Notes: generated by a model from the sequence alone, not told the origin. Shown: positions 13,538-22,131, counted from the first letter of the stretch. The stretch: DNA of 36,238 bases from Planctomycetaceae bacterium (GCA_020850695.1 JADZEF010000066.1:1-36238); one strand, 5' to 3'. Made by a program: numbers and translations.

Positions 13538-14137
13538 ATGGACGACAACGCCCTGTACTACACACTAAGCACAATCGCCCAGACTATCGCGTCTGCCTTT
13601 GGCGTGATGGCGGCGTTTGCATTGTTCAAGACGCAGACTTTCGACTCGATTGAGGCATTGGCGAAGCTCACTGTGAGAGAGCTGGAGAGATTCGGAATGG
13701 ACCCAGTGCAAGCTGTCCTCATCGCAAGACGAGAAGGATTCCAGGGAATTGACGCTCATCTAAAGCAGCTTGAAGAAGGCAACAACACCAAATATCAGAG
13801 GACGAACGACCTCATGATTGCGTGCTCGCGCCTAGCGAACATTCATCGGTTTAAGACTCACTTGCTCCGCCGTATTTGGAGGGCTGTGCACTGGGTCGCA
13901 TGGAGCATCATGATCTGTCTTGTATGTCTTCCCTTGGTTCCTTTAGTTGCAAAGCACTGGATTCCCTATTGGCTGATGATTGTTACTGTATTGACTGTGG
14001 CGATGAATACGGTTTTCTTATTCATTCGCTTGATTCGTGATCTTGTTGATGACGACTCCTTTTTTCGGTCAGTTTCGATTGAAGATGCATCGGAGCGCAA
14101 AGACGGTTGGTGGTTTACTTCGCCTCAGCGGGATTGA
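13538..14137 (+). CDS. Three-span membrane protein, probable moron
   Basis: 199 residues starting MDDNALYYTLSTIAQTIASA, with AGAGGA just upstream. Three hydrophobic segments: about 9-30 (IAQTIASAFGVMAAFALF), about 125-146 (AWSIMICLVCLPLVPLVA) and about 151-174 (LMIVTVLTVAMNTVFLFI). The first two are separated by a roughly 90-residue cytoplasmic-type domain (VRELERFGMDPVQAVLIARR). It is read against all neighbours, is visibly AT-richer than they are, and overlaps the stop of the methylase tail-to-tail by 23 bases. These are marks of a later-acquired gene expressed on its own, such as a superinfection-exclusion or host-fitness gene. No family recognised. Confidence 0.7.
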   Translation: MDDNALYYTLSTIAQTIASAFGVMAAFALFKTQTFDSIEALAKLTVRELERFGMDPVQAVLIARREGFQGIDAHLKQLEEGNNTKYQRTNDLMIACSRLANIHRFKTHLLRRIWRAVHWVAWSIMICLVCLPLVPLVAKHWIPYWLMIVTVLTVAMNTVFLFIRLIRDLVDDDSFFRSVSIEDASERKDGWWFTSPQRD

Positions 14138-16205
14138 CCCTTGCGGCCCGTGCACAGATCGCTGCCTCGACCCGCCGCGACGAATAGTTCGCCCGAACAA
14201 CCGCCGACACGACCTGCGGACACACCGAGTTTCCACAGCGTCCCACCTGCTCCGACTTCGTCGCCGGCTTCCCATTGAGCCCGACGTCGATCCGATACGA
14301 ATCGGGGAAACCTTGCGCCCGGAACAACTCCCGCGGCGTCAGCATCCGCATGCCGATATCGACGATCTGGAAGGGCTCCCCGCCGACCAGGACGATTCCA
14401 AGAGCCAAGCGATCCTTGACGGTGATCGTCGGGCAGGGTGCCCCCATCCCACTCCACGTCGAGTTGCCGTAGTAGCCCATCAGAAACGCGCGGACCTCTG
14501 CAACGCGGGTCTGCACAACGGCGTGATGCGTCCCCTGGGAGACGATCGTCCGCAGCGGTTCGTCGACTGCGAACGCCTGCTTCCCGCCATGGTTGTTCTT
14601 GATGAGCGTCGCGGCGACGAGCTGGTTTTGAGTGCCGCGGGTCGTGATTGTCGGGAAGGGATGAAACGCAGGGATTCCAACCATGCCGCCGAAGTGCTTG
14701 GCGATGAATGCAGACACCAGGGCGTGCTTTCCGCCGCCGGCGACTGCTGTCCCGAGCGGCCGGTGAATGTCCAGGCATCGCGGTGACTGGCCCGGCCGTT
14801 CGCCGTAGCCCGTTTGCACCAACGTCGGAGCCAGCAAGGCGAACCGGTTCTCGGTCGTCTGGGTCGCGAGCGGCATATCGAGCGATCGCCCGCGGTGGCC
14901 GTCATCGCCCTCGCGCGGCCCGTAGTACGCGACCAGGGCAGGAGCGACGACAAGATTGCAGTCCTTTCGGCTCGCGGTGATCGTGTGCGTCGGGCTGTCG
15001 ATCGAGCGGGTGAGTCCGCCATTCTGGAGGGCAGCAAGGTACGGAGCGACCAACGCCCGACGATCATCCTTCATGACGGTGCCAAAGGGTTGGTCCAACC
15101 GCACAGGCTTCGCGGAATAGACCGGGCCGCCGGCACCGACGACGTACGGAGTCACCAATCCGTAGCCATGCTTTTGAGTCACCGTCGACAGCGGCAAATC
15201 GAGCGGCTGGCCGCGGAAGTGCTTCCCGCCGTGCTGCATGTTGACGATGAAGGGATTCGGATTGTCGATCACATAGCGACGGATTCCCTCGGCGATCCGC
15301 TTCAGCGTCTTCTCTTTCAGCGGCCGTTGGACGACGACGCCAGCCGCCTTCGCTTCCTCGCGTGTGCAGAAGATCGACGGACAGGGCAGATCCCAGTCGA
15401 TGATCTCCGCCGCGGTCCGCCACTTCTGCAGGTTGCATCGGTGGTATTTCTTCAGCCTCCGGGCGATCTCCTTTGGGCTGCCGTGCGTCTCGGCCGGCCA
15501 GACGATCGGCTCGCCGTCGCACCGGGCGATCAGGAAGAGACGCTTTCGTGTCGTCGGGCTCCCATAGTTGGACGCGACCAGGACCTTCCACTCGACCTTG
15601 TAGCGCAGTCCTTCGAGGATATGGAACTGCTCGATGTCTTCCCCGAGGTACTCCCGCATCTCGGCCACGATGTCCGGCTCGCTGTCGACGCCGCATTCCA
15701 GGGCCGCCGTGAAGGCGCGAAACGTCTCGCCCTTCCGCTCCTCGATGGGATTCCCCTTCTCGTCCAGCGGGGCCCACGTGACGAACTCTTCGACGTTCTC
15801 CAGGAAGATCACGCGCGGCCGGACGCGGGCGGCCCACCGGAGCACGATCCACGCGAGGGCCCGCATCTTCCCGTCTTTCGGCTTGTTTCCCTTCGCCTTC
15901 GAATGGTGCGTGCAATCCGGAGAGAACCATGCCGCGCCCACAGGTCGACCGTCGGTGACTTCCTCCGGGTCGACGTCCCACAGGTTTTCGCAGTAGTGGT
16001 GCGTCTCGGGATGGTTCGCCAAGTGCATCGCGATCGCCGCCTTGTCGTGATTGATCGCGACGTCTGGCGCGCGGCCGGTGGCCATCTTGATGCCGAGGGA
16101 CGCCCCACCGCCGCCGGCAAAGCAATCGACGAAGATCTCCTCGCCGTTCCGCAGGGCGTCCTGCGTCTCATCGAACCACATCCAGCGTTGTCGGTACTGA
16201 CGCAC
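14115..16205 (-). CDS. C5-cytosine DNA methyltransferase with long repetitive recognition region
   Basis: 696 residues from a GTG at 16205 with AAGGGA seven bases upstream. TTG 16277 and ATG 16181 are alternatives. Motif I is FVDCFAGGGGASLGI (about 25-39). The catalytic Cys98 lies in FSPDCTHHSKAKG, an unusual form of the PCQ motif. ENV is at 136-138, and TTRKRLFLIA is motif VIII-like. QGFPDSYRI and GRCGNSVCPQ are motifs IX and X at the C-terminus. Between about 335 and 615 lie roughly eight imperfect repeats of the form 'hD.P..TIT......LVaP.l' (for example LDLPLSTVTQKHGYGLVTPY). It would methylate cytosine in phage DNA to avoid host restriction. Confidence 0.88.
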   Translation of the reverse strand: MRQYRQRWMWFDETQDALRNGEEIFVDCFAGGGGASLGIKMATGRAPDVAINHDKAAIAMHLANHPETHHYCENLWDVDPEEVTDGRPVGAAWFSPDCTHHSKAKGNKPKDGKMRALAWIVLRWAARVRPRVIFLENVEEFVTWAPLDEKGNPIEERKGETFRAFTAALECGVDSEPDIVAEMREYLGEDIEQFHILEGLRYKVEWKVLVASNYGSPTTRKRLFLIARCDGEPIVWPAETHGSPKEIARRLKKYHRCNLQKWRTAAEIIDWDLPCPSIFCTREEAKAAGVVVQRPLKEKTLKRIAEGIRRYVIDNPNPFIVNMQHGGKHFRGQPLDLPLSTVTQKHGYGLVTPYVVGAGGPVYSAKPVRLDQPFGTVMKDDRRALVAPYLAALQNGGLTRSIDSPTHTITASRKDCNLVVAPALVAYYGPREGDDGHRGRSLDMPLATQTTENRFALLAPTLVQTGYGERPGQSPRCLDIHRPLGTAVAGGGKHALVSAFIAKHFGGMVGIPAFHPFPTITTRGTQNQLVAATLIKNNHGGKQAFAVDEPLRTIVSQGTHHAVVQTRVAEVRAFLMGYYGNSTWSGMGAPCPTITVKDRLALGIVLVGGEPFQIVDIGMRMLTPRELFRAQGFPDSYRIDVGLNGKPATKSEQVGRCGNSVCPQVVSAVVRANYSSRRVEAAICARAARVNPAEAK

Positions 16206-16315
16206 TTTGAGTTCCCTTCGATTGGCTTCAATAAAACTGGCGGTTTGCTCGTTCGATTCGATCGATCTATGCTGCAATGAGCTTTTTGATATCCGCCTAC
16301 TTTCCGAGGAAGACG

Positions 16316-16558
16316 ATGAACGTCCGCGACTGGATTGCCCGGCTCCAAAAGTTCAACGGGGATGAGCCAGTCGTGTTGACGTGCGAGGATGCGAACATTC
16401 GCGGTGAAGGACGGTTATTTCGACTGTTCGATATCGACGACATTCAAATCACAGAGGGGCAACTGGTTCGAGGTGACGACGGCATTCCCTCAGTCAAGAT
16501 TGGTCGATCGAGCGACTCACAGTCCATTTGCGCAATTGATATCACCGCAGACTTCTAG
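16316..16558 (+). CDS. Small hypothetical protein, probable moron
   Basis: 80 residues starting MNVRDWIARLQKFNGDEPVV, with GAGGAAG four bases upstream. An ATG at 16277 is in frame but would overlap the divergent methylase leader. Sequence has an N-terminal helix and then alternating beta (VVLTCEDANIRGEGRLFRLF, IPSVKIGRSS, ICAIDITADF). The segment pattern resembles small phage proteins that begin 'M.V..wI..L.....d..V'. It is divergent from the methylase and converges on the DUF5131 gene so tightly that the two stop codons overlap. No function assigned. Confidence 0.6.
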   Translation: MNVRDWIARLQKFNGDEPVVLTCEDANIRGEGRLFRLFDIDDIQITEGQLVRGDDGIPSVKIGRSSDSQSICAIDITADF

Positions 16559-17622
16559 GACTGATTCGCCGGGAATTGACGCACGCGGAGATCTGCGGGC
16601 CACTCGTCCCAGTCCCCACCCTTCGAGTCCTTCAACGTGACGATCGCCACGTCGTGGCCATTGCCTTGCCGGAAGGAGACTTCGCCCGGGAACTGGTCGA
16701 TCGGGTCGATGGCGTTCTCCGCCCGGATGACGGCACCGAGCTGTTTCACGAAGCACGGCACGCCGGCGGCCGCACACTGTGCGACGATGTCACGAATCCA
16801 GGCGATGTCGCATGGCCGGGCTCCGTGGCCGCTCTCACCCCCGACGATGACCCAGCCGATCTGCGGTTCTTCGTGGAGCTTCGACTTTCGACGCCAGGCA
16901 CCGTTGCGATCGCGCTCGATCGCCAGCCACTGTGCGAGATCCAACGGACCGAGCAGCGGCTCGCACGAAAGGAAGCGAACGGCCGCGGGGCACTGCACCA
17001 AGTGCGGGATCCGCTCGTCGGCCCGCTTCTGATCTTCGACGCTGGTACCCAGCCAAACGCACGGGAGTGGCCACGGACGGTCCGGAAACGCGTTCGCCAG
17101 CGTGTGCGAAACTCCGGCCGCCACAACCTGATGCCTGCTGAGGTGCCGAAGATTCAGCACGTCGGACGGCGCGAACTGTCCGTTCGCCGCCTTCGGCTTC
17201 CAATCGTCAGCGGCAGCCTGAAGTGCAGCGAGGTATCGCTCAGCGCGGTCGATCCGCTTCGTCAGGACCTGATGTGTGTGCTGCATACTGAGAGCCATCG
17301 CAGCGAAGCATTCATCGATCCAGGCATCCGGTACCCAATGACCGAACATGTCGGTCATGTCGCACCAGAACCACTTCGTTGGCTTCTTTCGCTTCGTGAC
17401 CTCCCGAAGTTTTGTTGGATCCAAAAAGTGCTCGACTTGGTCGAAGTACTGCCCCCCGCCGAACGCCGGCATGTGAAAGCGCTTCTGAAAGTTTGAGCTG
17501 TAGCAGTTCGTGCAACCGCCGCTGATCTTCTCGCAATAATGGCCGACTGCTCCCGTCTCGCGATGCCGGGCGCGAAGGGGGTTGATCGACATGTCGGTCC
17601 ACTCGATGGTTGTCTTTCCCAT
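16555..17622 (-). CDS. DUF5131 (phage Gp37/Gp68 family) protein
   Basis: 355 residues starting MGKTTIEWTDMSINPLRARH. The family opening 'T.IEWTd.S.NP' is followed by a Cys cluster YCEKISGGCTNCYSSNF (Cys spacing C-x5-C-x2-C). Then come the conserved KWFWCDMTDMFGHWVPD, VLTKRIDRAERYL, VWLGTSVEDQKRADER, RFLSCEPLLGPLDL and GWVIVGGESGHGARPCD. The three-Cys cluster and fold signature resemble radical-SAM-like enzymes, but the activity of the family is not established. A second, divergent member is at 35371-36135. The start overlaps the RusA stop in a TGATG arrangement. Confidence 0.88.
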   Translation of the reverse strand: MGKTTIEWTDMSINPLRARHRETGAVGHYCEKISGGCTNCYSSNFQKRFHMPAFGGGQYFDQVEHFLDPTKLREVTKRKKPTKWFWCDMTDMFGHWVPDAWIDECFAAMALSMQHTHQVLTKRIDRAERYLAALQAAADDWKPKAANGQFAPSDVLNLRHLSRHQVVAAGVSHTLANAFPDRPWPLPCVWLGTSVEDQKRADERIPHLVQCPAAVRFLSCEPLLGPLDLAQWLAIERDRNGAWRRKSKLHEEPQIGWVIVGGESGHGARPCDIAWIRDIVAQCAAAGVPCFVKQLGAVIRAENAIDPIDQFPGEVSFRQGNGHDVAIVTLKDSKGGDWDEWPADLRVRQFPANQS

Positions 17623-18035
17623 CACTTCCCCCCAAACAGAGACGGTTGCGGATCTGGAATCTTCTCAATCGTCACCAGTAGCTCGCCGCCCTTTTTCACT
17701 GTGCCGCGCTCGATCGTGATGCGGTCGATCAATCCGTCGTCGGTCCAGACGTCGCAGTGAGTGAGGGCATCCTCGGTGGCCTTGAGCAAGTTCGAGAGGT
17801 CCCTGGTTCGGCGGTCCGGGACGTTGGCCACGATGGTGACGGCGAGACGGCAATCCAGCGGCCGGATTCTTCCGAACCGGTGGAGAATGCGAGCCTCGAC
17901 TGCGTTCTGAAACTCCTTGGCCCGCGCCGTCAGGTACGTGCTGACGAACGGCTTCCCCTGCCGCGGGAAGATGATTCGGTTGCCCCAGTAGTGGTTCGTC
18001 GACGGGGGCCAAGGAAGGGATATCGTCACGCTCAT
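17622..18035 (-). CDS. rusA: RusA-like Holliday-junction resolvase
   Basis: 137 residues starting MSVTISLPWPPSTNHYWGNR. The RusA hallmarks are PPSTNHYW at the N-terminus and RRTRDLSNLLKATEDAL with VWTDDGLIDRI. The acidic residues Asp79, Asp89 and Asp99-Asp100 would form the metal site. The position usually filled by a second Asp in 'RDLDN' is Ser81 here, a variation I cannot judge without an alignment. RusA proteins are dimeric endonucleases that cut four-way junctions arising from phage replication and recombination, consistent with the clamp, exonuclease and annealing genes upstream. TGATG overlaps on both sides. Confidence 0.88.
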   Translation of the reverse strand: MSVTISLPWPPSTNHYWGNRIIFPRQGKPFVSTYLTARAKEFQNAVEARILHRFGRIRPLDCRLAVTIVANVPDRRTRDLSNLLKATEDALTHCDVWTDDGLIDRITIERGTVKKGGELLVTIEKIPDPQPSLFGGK

Positions 18036-18673
18036 CACTTGCCAGCCGCTTCGAGGACTGTTGGAGCGTCATCCTCGGACGGAACGGGGTGCTCCTTCCG
18101 GAACGCGAGCAAGGCGTCGATCGTCTTCGTGATCCACTCCTCACCCATGCCCTTCACGTCGCGATGCCAGTATTCGTTCTCGCGCATCGCTTTTTCGAGA
18201 TGGCCGATCGTCTTGCCGAACGCGGCAGCCAGTGATTCGGCCTTCTTCGCGGTCAGACCGTGCGGCACGAGAGACGCCATCGGCATCGCGGCGCCCTTGT
18301 CGCCTTTTACGACGGACGTCGTCGCCGGCCGATGCACGGTTGTCATGCGACCGCCGCGGCCGCGCTTCATGACGACGTCGCCGCCCTCGCCGTTTATCTG
18401 GGCCGCCGGGTTTTCCTTCGGCTTCGTGTGCTTGATCTTGTCGACCTCTTCGAGCTCCAGGAACTTCGCGCCACCACGGATCGGGCAGCGCTTGCACCCC
18501 GTTGCCTTCATCTTTTCGATGAGAGTGAGCTTGGCGGCGTCCCTCTTTTCCCTCGCCTTGATCGTGGCCGAGTAGTGCTTGTCGTAATCATCGGCCGCAC
18601 TCTCCACCTCGGGCGGTATGCGGTCGCCGATCTCTCCGTCCCGATCTGCCAACACCTTTTGTCTCGCCATCAT
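18035..18673 (-). CDS. Hypothetical protein with C-terminal helix-hairpin-helix-like region
   Basis: 212 residues; the codon at 18673 overlaps the upstream stop (TGATG). The N-terminal third is helical (YDKHYSATIKAREKRDAAKL) with a CKRC pair. The middle is basic and Gly-rich. The C-terminus GLTAKKAESLAAAFGKTIGH...VKGMGEEWITKTIDAL resembles a helix-hairpin-helix DNA-binding unit ('L...kAe.LA..FG.i..l'...'i.GiG......I'). It sits between RusA and the helicase-loader-like gene, so a replication or recombination accessory role is likely. No family name assigned. Confidence 0.6.
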   Translation of the reverse strand: MMARQKVLADRDGEIGDRIPPEVESAADDYDKHYSATIKAREKRDAAKLTLIEKMKATGCKRCPIRGGAKFLELEEVDKIKHTKPKENPAAQINGEGGDVVMKRGRGGRMTTVHRPATTSVVKGDKGAAMPMASLVPHGLTAKKAESLAAAFGKTIGHLEKAMRENEYWHRDVKGMGEEWITKTIDALLAFRKEHPVPSEDDAPTVLEAAGK

Positions 18674-19287
18674 CAGCCTCCATTCGCCTCGGTTTTCGGT
18701 CCCGGCAACTCGCCGGCGACGCGTGTCTTCGTGTGTTGCACCAACTCCTGAATCTGCTTCCGTGCCGGCTTGTTCTTCGCTGGGGGGACGCCCATTACTG
18801 CCGCGGACTGGTCAGTGATCGCCGTTGTCGATGGCGGCGCGGGGAGCCCTTGCTTTGCCGTCCACCGGTAATCCGTCTCCATGATTCTCGGGTCGAACCG
18901 CATTCCGTTGTGCTGCTTGGCCCGAATGCATCCGCAGAGCACGCTGTCCGGAAGCAACTCGCCGGTGTCTCGTCGCCGCGCGGCCAGCAAGCCATTCGCA
19001 CACTTCAGGGGGCAGGGCGGCGCTGCCTTGATCTGGGCCTTCAATTCTTCCTCGACAATCCGAGCCGCGCGCCCCGCGATCTCGGACGGCATCGGCATAA
19101 ATCTGTCCTTCGCCGACCGGATGTATTCGTTGATAGCGGCGCTGAACACTTCGGGATGGAAGTCGCCGATGATGATGTACCAAGCGTCGATCAGATCCTG
19201 ACTGACGGAGACGCAGCACACGGCGCACAGGCGGCGCAGCGGGCCCATCCAAGCAGGTTCAGAACGGGAGCTTGCTTTCATCGTCAT
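18673..19287 (-). CDS. Helicase-loader-like (G39P/gpP-type) replication protein, tentative
   Basis: 204 residues from ATG 19287. An ATG at 19248 just after the upstream stop is also possible. The segment DAWYIIIGDFHPEVFSAAIN followed by RFMPMPSEIAGRAARIVEEE follows the pattern of phage helicase-loader N-terminal domains ('y...l.df....v..Av.......FpPtpaEi'). A central CPLKCANGLLAARRRDTG...LCGCI suggests a small Cys-based metal site. Adjacent to the ParB-replication fusion with a 29-base overlap. The function is inferred from position and pattern only. Confidence 0.55.
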   Translation of the reverse strand: MTMKASSRSEPAWMGPLRRLCAVCCVSVSQDLIDAWYIIIGDFHPEVFSAAINEYIRSAKDRFMPMPSEIAGRAARIVEEELKAQIKAAPPCPLKCANGLLAARRRDTGELLPDSVLCGCIRAKQHNGMRFDPRIMETDYRWTAKQGLPAPPSTTAITDQSAAVMGVPPAKNKPARKQIQELVQHTKTRVAGELPGPKTEANGG

Positions 19288-20467
19288 GCTCGATCGCTGG
19301 GACTCGGGTCGCGGTCGTTTCGATCACTCTCGGCCGGTTTCCGCTTCGCTGATCGGGGGGCACCCATTCATCGAAGGCGGAGAGTTTGTCCCTCGGCTTG
19401 GCGCTGTTCCGCGGCCGCCAAGTCGATCGATCGTCTTCCCACTTCCTGGCGTTGAACCACGTGGCCGGATGCGGGATGAACTGAATCTCTTCGCCCTGCA
19501 TCGCCTCGGCGTACTCTTCGACCGCCGCTTTGAGGTCGATGAAGGCGACGGTCTTCAATGCCTTGTCGATCGCCTTGACCGCCTGACCCTTGTTCGCCTT
19601 CCGCGGGTAGAGCTGCCAAAGCTGCTCGATATAGCGGTCCGTCTCGTCGACAGGCTTCGGGGTCAGTCGTCGCTTCTGCCCCTTCACAGCGGCGATGAAT
19701 TTCCCCAGGAATTCGATGATCTTCGCGCGGTCCTTCGTCGGGTCGAGGTCGCACAGCTCCCGGCACTCGCGTTCGAGAGGGGCGACGGTCTCGAGAATGG
19801 ATCCGACTTTGGCCGCGATGACATCAACCGGATTGCGAGGCGGGGCCGTCGCCGCTTGGACCGCCTGAAACGCTGGCTCAACCTTCCCGGTCCTCTCCAT
19901 CTCTTCCGCCGCCGCTTTCACCTCGGGCGGGGCGTCCGGCTGTTCGGCAGCGGTGGCGACGACGTCGATTTTCCTCAGCTTCTCCGCCGAAGTGCCGACA
20001 GCAGCGGCGATTCGATCCCGTCGCTTTCGCGGTTTTTTGGGGGCTTCGGAAACTGTGCCTCGCTGAGGCACAGTTATTTCCGGTTCCTCGTCCTCAGCAG
20101 ATTTCGGGGGCCGGCCGCCAGCCTTGCGCGGTTCAAGTTCTTCGAGCCGCTTGGCCATGGCTCGCATTTCGAGAGGCGTAAAATCCTTCCGCTCCGTGTT
20201 CTCGGCCATCTCCGCGCCCATGGCCTCGGTCGCTTCGTCCTTGTCGTCGAAGCGGGTGGCGCGGATCGTGTCCCAACCGGCGCGGACCGCCGCGTCCAGC
20301 CGGCGCTCGCCGAAGATCAGGTTGTTCTGGAGATCGATGCCGATCGGCTGAAGCTGGCCGTACTTCTCCATTGAGACCATGAGCGATGTCGTGTCGCCCA
20401 GGTCGCGGCGCGGCGCGTCTTTTACGATCACGTCGCGAACCGAAATGTCGATTGTCTCCGTCCCCAT
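19259..20467 (-). CDS. ParB-like domain fused to a phage replication-protein-like C-terminus
   Basis: 402 residues from an ATG at 20467 with AAGGA seven bases upstream. Residues about 1-110 are ParB-like: DVIVKDAPRRDLGDTTSLMV, GQLQPIGIDLQNNLIFGERR and an AENTERKDFTPLE helix. A Lys/Arg-rich GGRPPKSAEDEEPEITVPQR linker leads to a degenerate partner-helix region. The C-terminus reads QLWQLYPRKANKGQAVKAID...FIPHPATWFNARKWED, which is the ending of many phage DNA-replication (O/DnaD-type) proteins, and it finishes DDESKLPF. One chain would thus combine site-specific DNA binding with replication initiation or helicase recruitment. Confidence 0.75.
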   Translation of the reverse strand: MGTETIDISVRDVIVKDAPRRDLGDTTSLMVSMEKYGQLQPIGIDLQNNLIFGERRLDAAVRAGWDTIRATRFDDKDEATEAMGAEMAENTERKDFTPLEMRAMAKRLEELEPRKAGGRPPKSAEDEEPEITVPQRGTVSEAPKKPRKRRDRIAAAVGTSAEKLRKIDVVATAAEQPDAPPEVKAAAEEMERTGKVEPAFQAVQAATAPPRNPVDVIAAKVGSILETVAPLERECRELCDLDPTKDRAKIIEFLGKFIAAVKGQKRRLTPKPVDETDRYIEQLWQLYPRKANKGQAVKAIDKALKTVAFIDLKAAVEEYAEAMQGEEIQFIPHPATWFNARKWEDDRSTWRPRNSAKPRDKLSAFDEWVPPDQRSGNRPRVIETTATRVPAIEHDDESKLPF

Positions 20468-20528
20468 GACTCCATCCTTCGCTCCGTCGTCCGGCATCCG
20501 CCGGGAATCCGTCAGGTCCTGGGTCGAC

Positions 20529-21458
20529 TCAGTTCGTCGCGTACGAAGGCCCATTGATCAGCAGGATCTCGGGGGCTTCTTTCGGCCTCGCCCCGCGTCC
20601 GTTCTGTGCGTGAAGGTGCTTCTGTCGCGTGTGATCGACGATGGTCCAGCCCTTGTAGAGCTCGCGAACCCGCTCCGTGTCGTAGTAGCTGACGACGATT
20701 CGAGCCTTCCGGTACCCGCGAAGGATTTCAGCGAGTTTGTCGTGGTCGTCGCCGAACATGCCGCCGCCGTGCTCGAACTCGTGCAGGTACTTCCCGCCGC
20801 GTCCGTTTTTGATCGCACCCTTCGATCGCGTCGTGTCGACGTACGGCGGATCCGCATAGATCGCGGTGGCTTCGCAGTCCTCGAATCGATCGAGAATCTT
20901 GAAGGCGTCCCGTTTCAGGATCACGACGTTCCGCAGACGCTGGTGCCATTGAGGAAGCGAGTCGACCGCATTCCGGAATCGGACCGTCGGCGAGCCCCCG
21001 CCCTTCGTCCAGCGGACGGCGATCTGATAGTCGAGGCGAGCGGTACCCGCGGTGCCGTTCCGGCCCATCCAGCACGCGAGGAAGTACCAATAGGCTCGCT
21101 CAACGTCACACACGTCGTCGTACGGCTTGTCGAGCCGCCGCCCAATGTCTCCGTCGCCGTCCAGCTTTTCGCGAGCACACTCGAGCAGATCTTCCGAGAA
21201 CAGCGTCTTCTGCAGCCGGTCGTAGAGCATCTCGGCCGCGGTCTCGGACTGGATGACGCGAGCGAGGTTGATCAGGTCACCATGCAAGTCGTTGACCGTC
21301 TCCTTTTGTGACGGCTCTTTCGCCATCAAGACGGCCATCGACCCACAGAACGGCTCGAAATACTGGCCGTGCTTTCCGAGCTCACGCACGATCTCAGGGG
21401 CCATCGTTCGCTTCCCGCCGAACCACGGGGCGATTGCTTTGATTGCTGCTCCGTCCAC
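20529..21458 (-). CDS. Adenine-specific DNA methylase (Dam/D12 class)
   Basis: 309 residues from a GTG at 21458 with GGAG six bases upstream. Class signatures: PWFGGKRTMAPEIV (motif X), YFEPFCGSMAVLM (motif I, SAM binding), and the catalytic YADPPYVDT (motif IV). HDKLAEILRGYRKARIVVSYY is the following conserved helix-strand. Length is typical for a single-domain D12 enzyme. It is expressed with the replication genes and probably modifies phage DNA against host restriction or times replication. A second enzyme of this class, with a different architecture, is encoded at 32161-33561. Confidence 0.88.
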   Translation of the reverse strand: MDGAAIKAIAPWFGGKRTMAPEIVRELGKHGQYFEPFCGSMAVLMAKEPSQKETVNDLHGDLINLARVIQSETAAEMLYDRLQKTLFSEDLLECAREKLDGDGDIGRRLDKPYDDVCDVERAYWYFLACWMGRNGTAGTARLDYQIAVRWTKGGGSPTVRFRNAVDSLPQWHQRLRNVVILKRDAFKILDRFEDCEATAIYADPPYVDTTRSKGAIKNGRGGKYLHEFEHGGGMFGDDHDKLAEILRGYRKARIVVSYYDTERVRELYKGWTIVDHTRQKHLHAQNGRGARPKEAPEILLINGPSYATN

Positions 21459-21475
21459 ATGCCACTCCGTTTGTC

Positions 21476-21691
21476 TCAGGCCACGTCATCAATGCTGTCT
21501 TCGATCTGCTGCGGCTCGGGGACCGTGCTTGGAGTCGCCATCAACTCCCCGAACGCGGTCGCCCACTCGTCGATGTCGGCCCGGATGAGCGCCACAGATC
21601 CCGCTTGGTCCGGCCTCGCCTGCTCGCACTGCTTGAGTTGCGAGATGAGAATTCCGAACGTTGCCTTGGTTTCGGTAATGAGCTTGGTCAT
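21476..21691 (-). CDS. Small hypothetical protein
   Basis: 71 residues starting MTKLITETKATFGILISQLK; the ATG overlaps the upstream stop (ATGA). Helical and acidic, with an N-terminal KLITETKATFGILISQLKQC helix and the tail PSTVPEPQQIEDSIDDVA. It ends 17 bases before the methylase start. No family recognised. Confidence 0.55.
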   Translation of the reverse strand: MTKLITETKATFGILISQLKQCEQARPDQAGSVALIRADIDEWATAFGELMATPSTVPEPQQIEDSIDDVA

Positions 21692-22131
21692 GGCACCGCC
21701 TTCGTGTACGTCTTCCAGTCGATCCAGCCGTCCTCCGTCTGGAATCCCCACTCGCGACAGCGGCGTCCGATGAAGACGAGGGTCCAGGCGGGGCGCCCAT
21801 CATTGAGCGTGATGCGATGCAGGTCCGTCGCTGCGTGGCGGATGATTGACAGGGGCGGTTTCCACGTGCGGCTCTCAACCCTGACCGGATTGTTCCGCAG
21901 TGGTAGTTGATAAAACCGCGCCGGCAGCTCCTCGAAGTACCCGCCCTTCAAAATCAGCGACACGAACGGCCACGGATGGTCATGGAGATGCCGGTCCGCG
22001 TCGTCTCGGAAGATCCGGTGAAAGAACACGCCGAACCATGGCGTTTCGATTAGACGCCAGCGGATCATGTACGGGTCAGCCTCGGGGCCGATGACGAACC
22101 GCTCGAAGAGTTTGAGCCAGCCGATCTTCAC
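21688..22131 (-). CDS. Cupin-like protein
   Basis: 147 residues from a GTG at 22131 that overlaps the upstream stop (GTGA). The core HRIFRDDADRHLHDHPWPFV followed by SLILKGGYFEEL carries the cupin metal pattern 'H.H.....G.Y.E', and the sequence continues with beta strands (TLVFIGRRCREWGF). Phage relatives with 'LHDHPW.F.S.iL.G.Y' are known as uncharacterised cupin proteins. It could bind a metal and act on a small molecule or serve as a scaffold; the reaction is unknown. Confidence 0.7.
   Translation of the reverse strand: MKIGWLKLFERFVIGPEADPYMIRWRLIETPWFGVFFHRIFRDDADRHLHDHPWPFVSLILKGGYFEELPARFYQLPLRNNPVRVESRTWKPPLSIIRHAATDLHRITLNDGRPAWTLVFIGRRCREWGFQTEDGWIDWKTYTKAVP

Noticed and set aside
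14814-16280. 488-codon plus-strand frame
   Set aside because: Antisense of the cytosine methylase, whose motifs are unambiguous.
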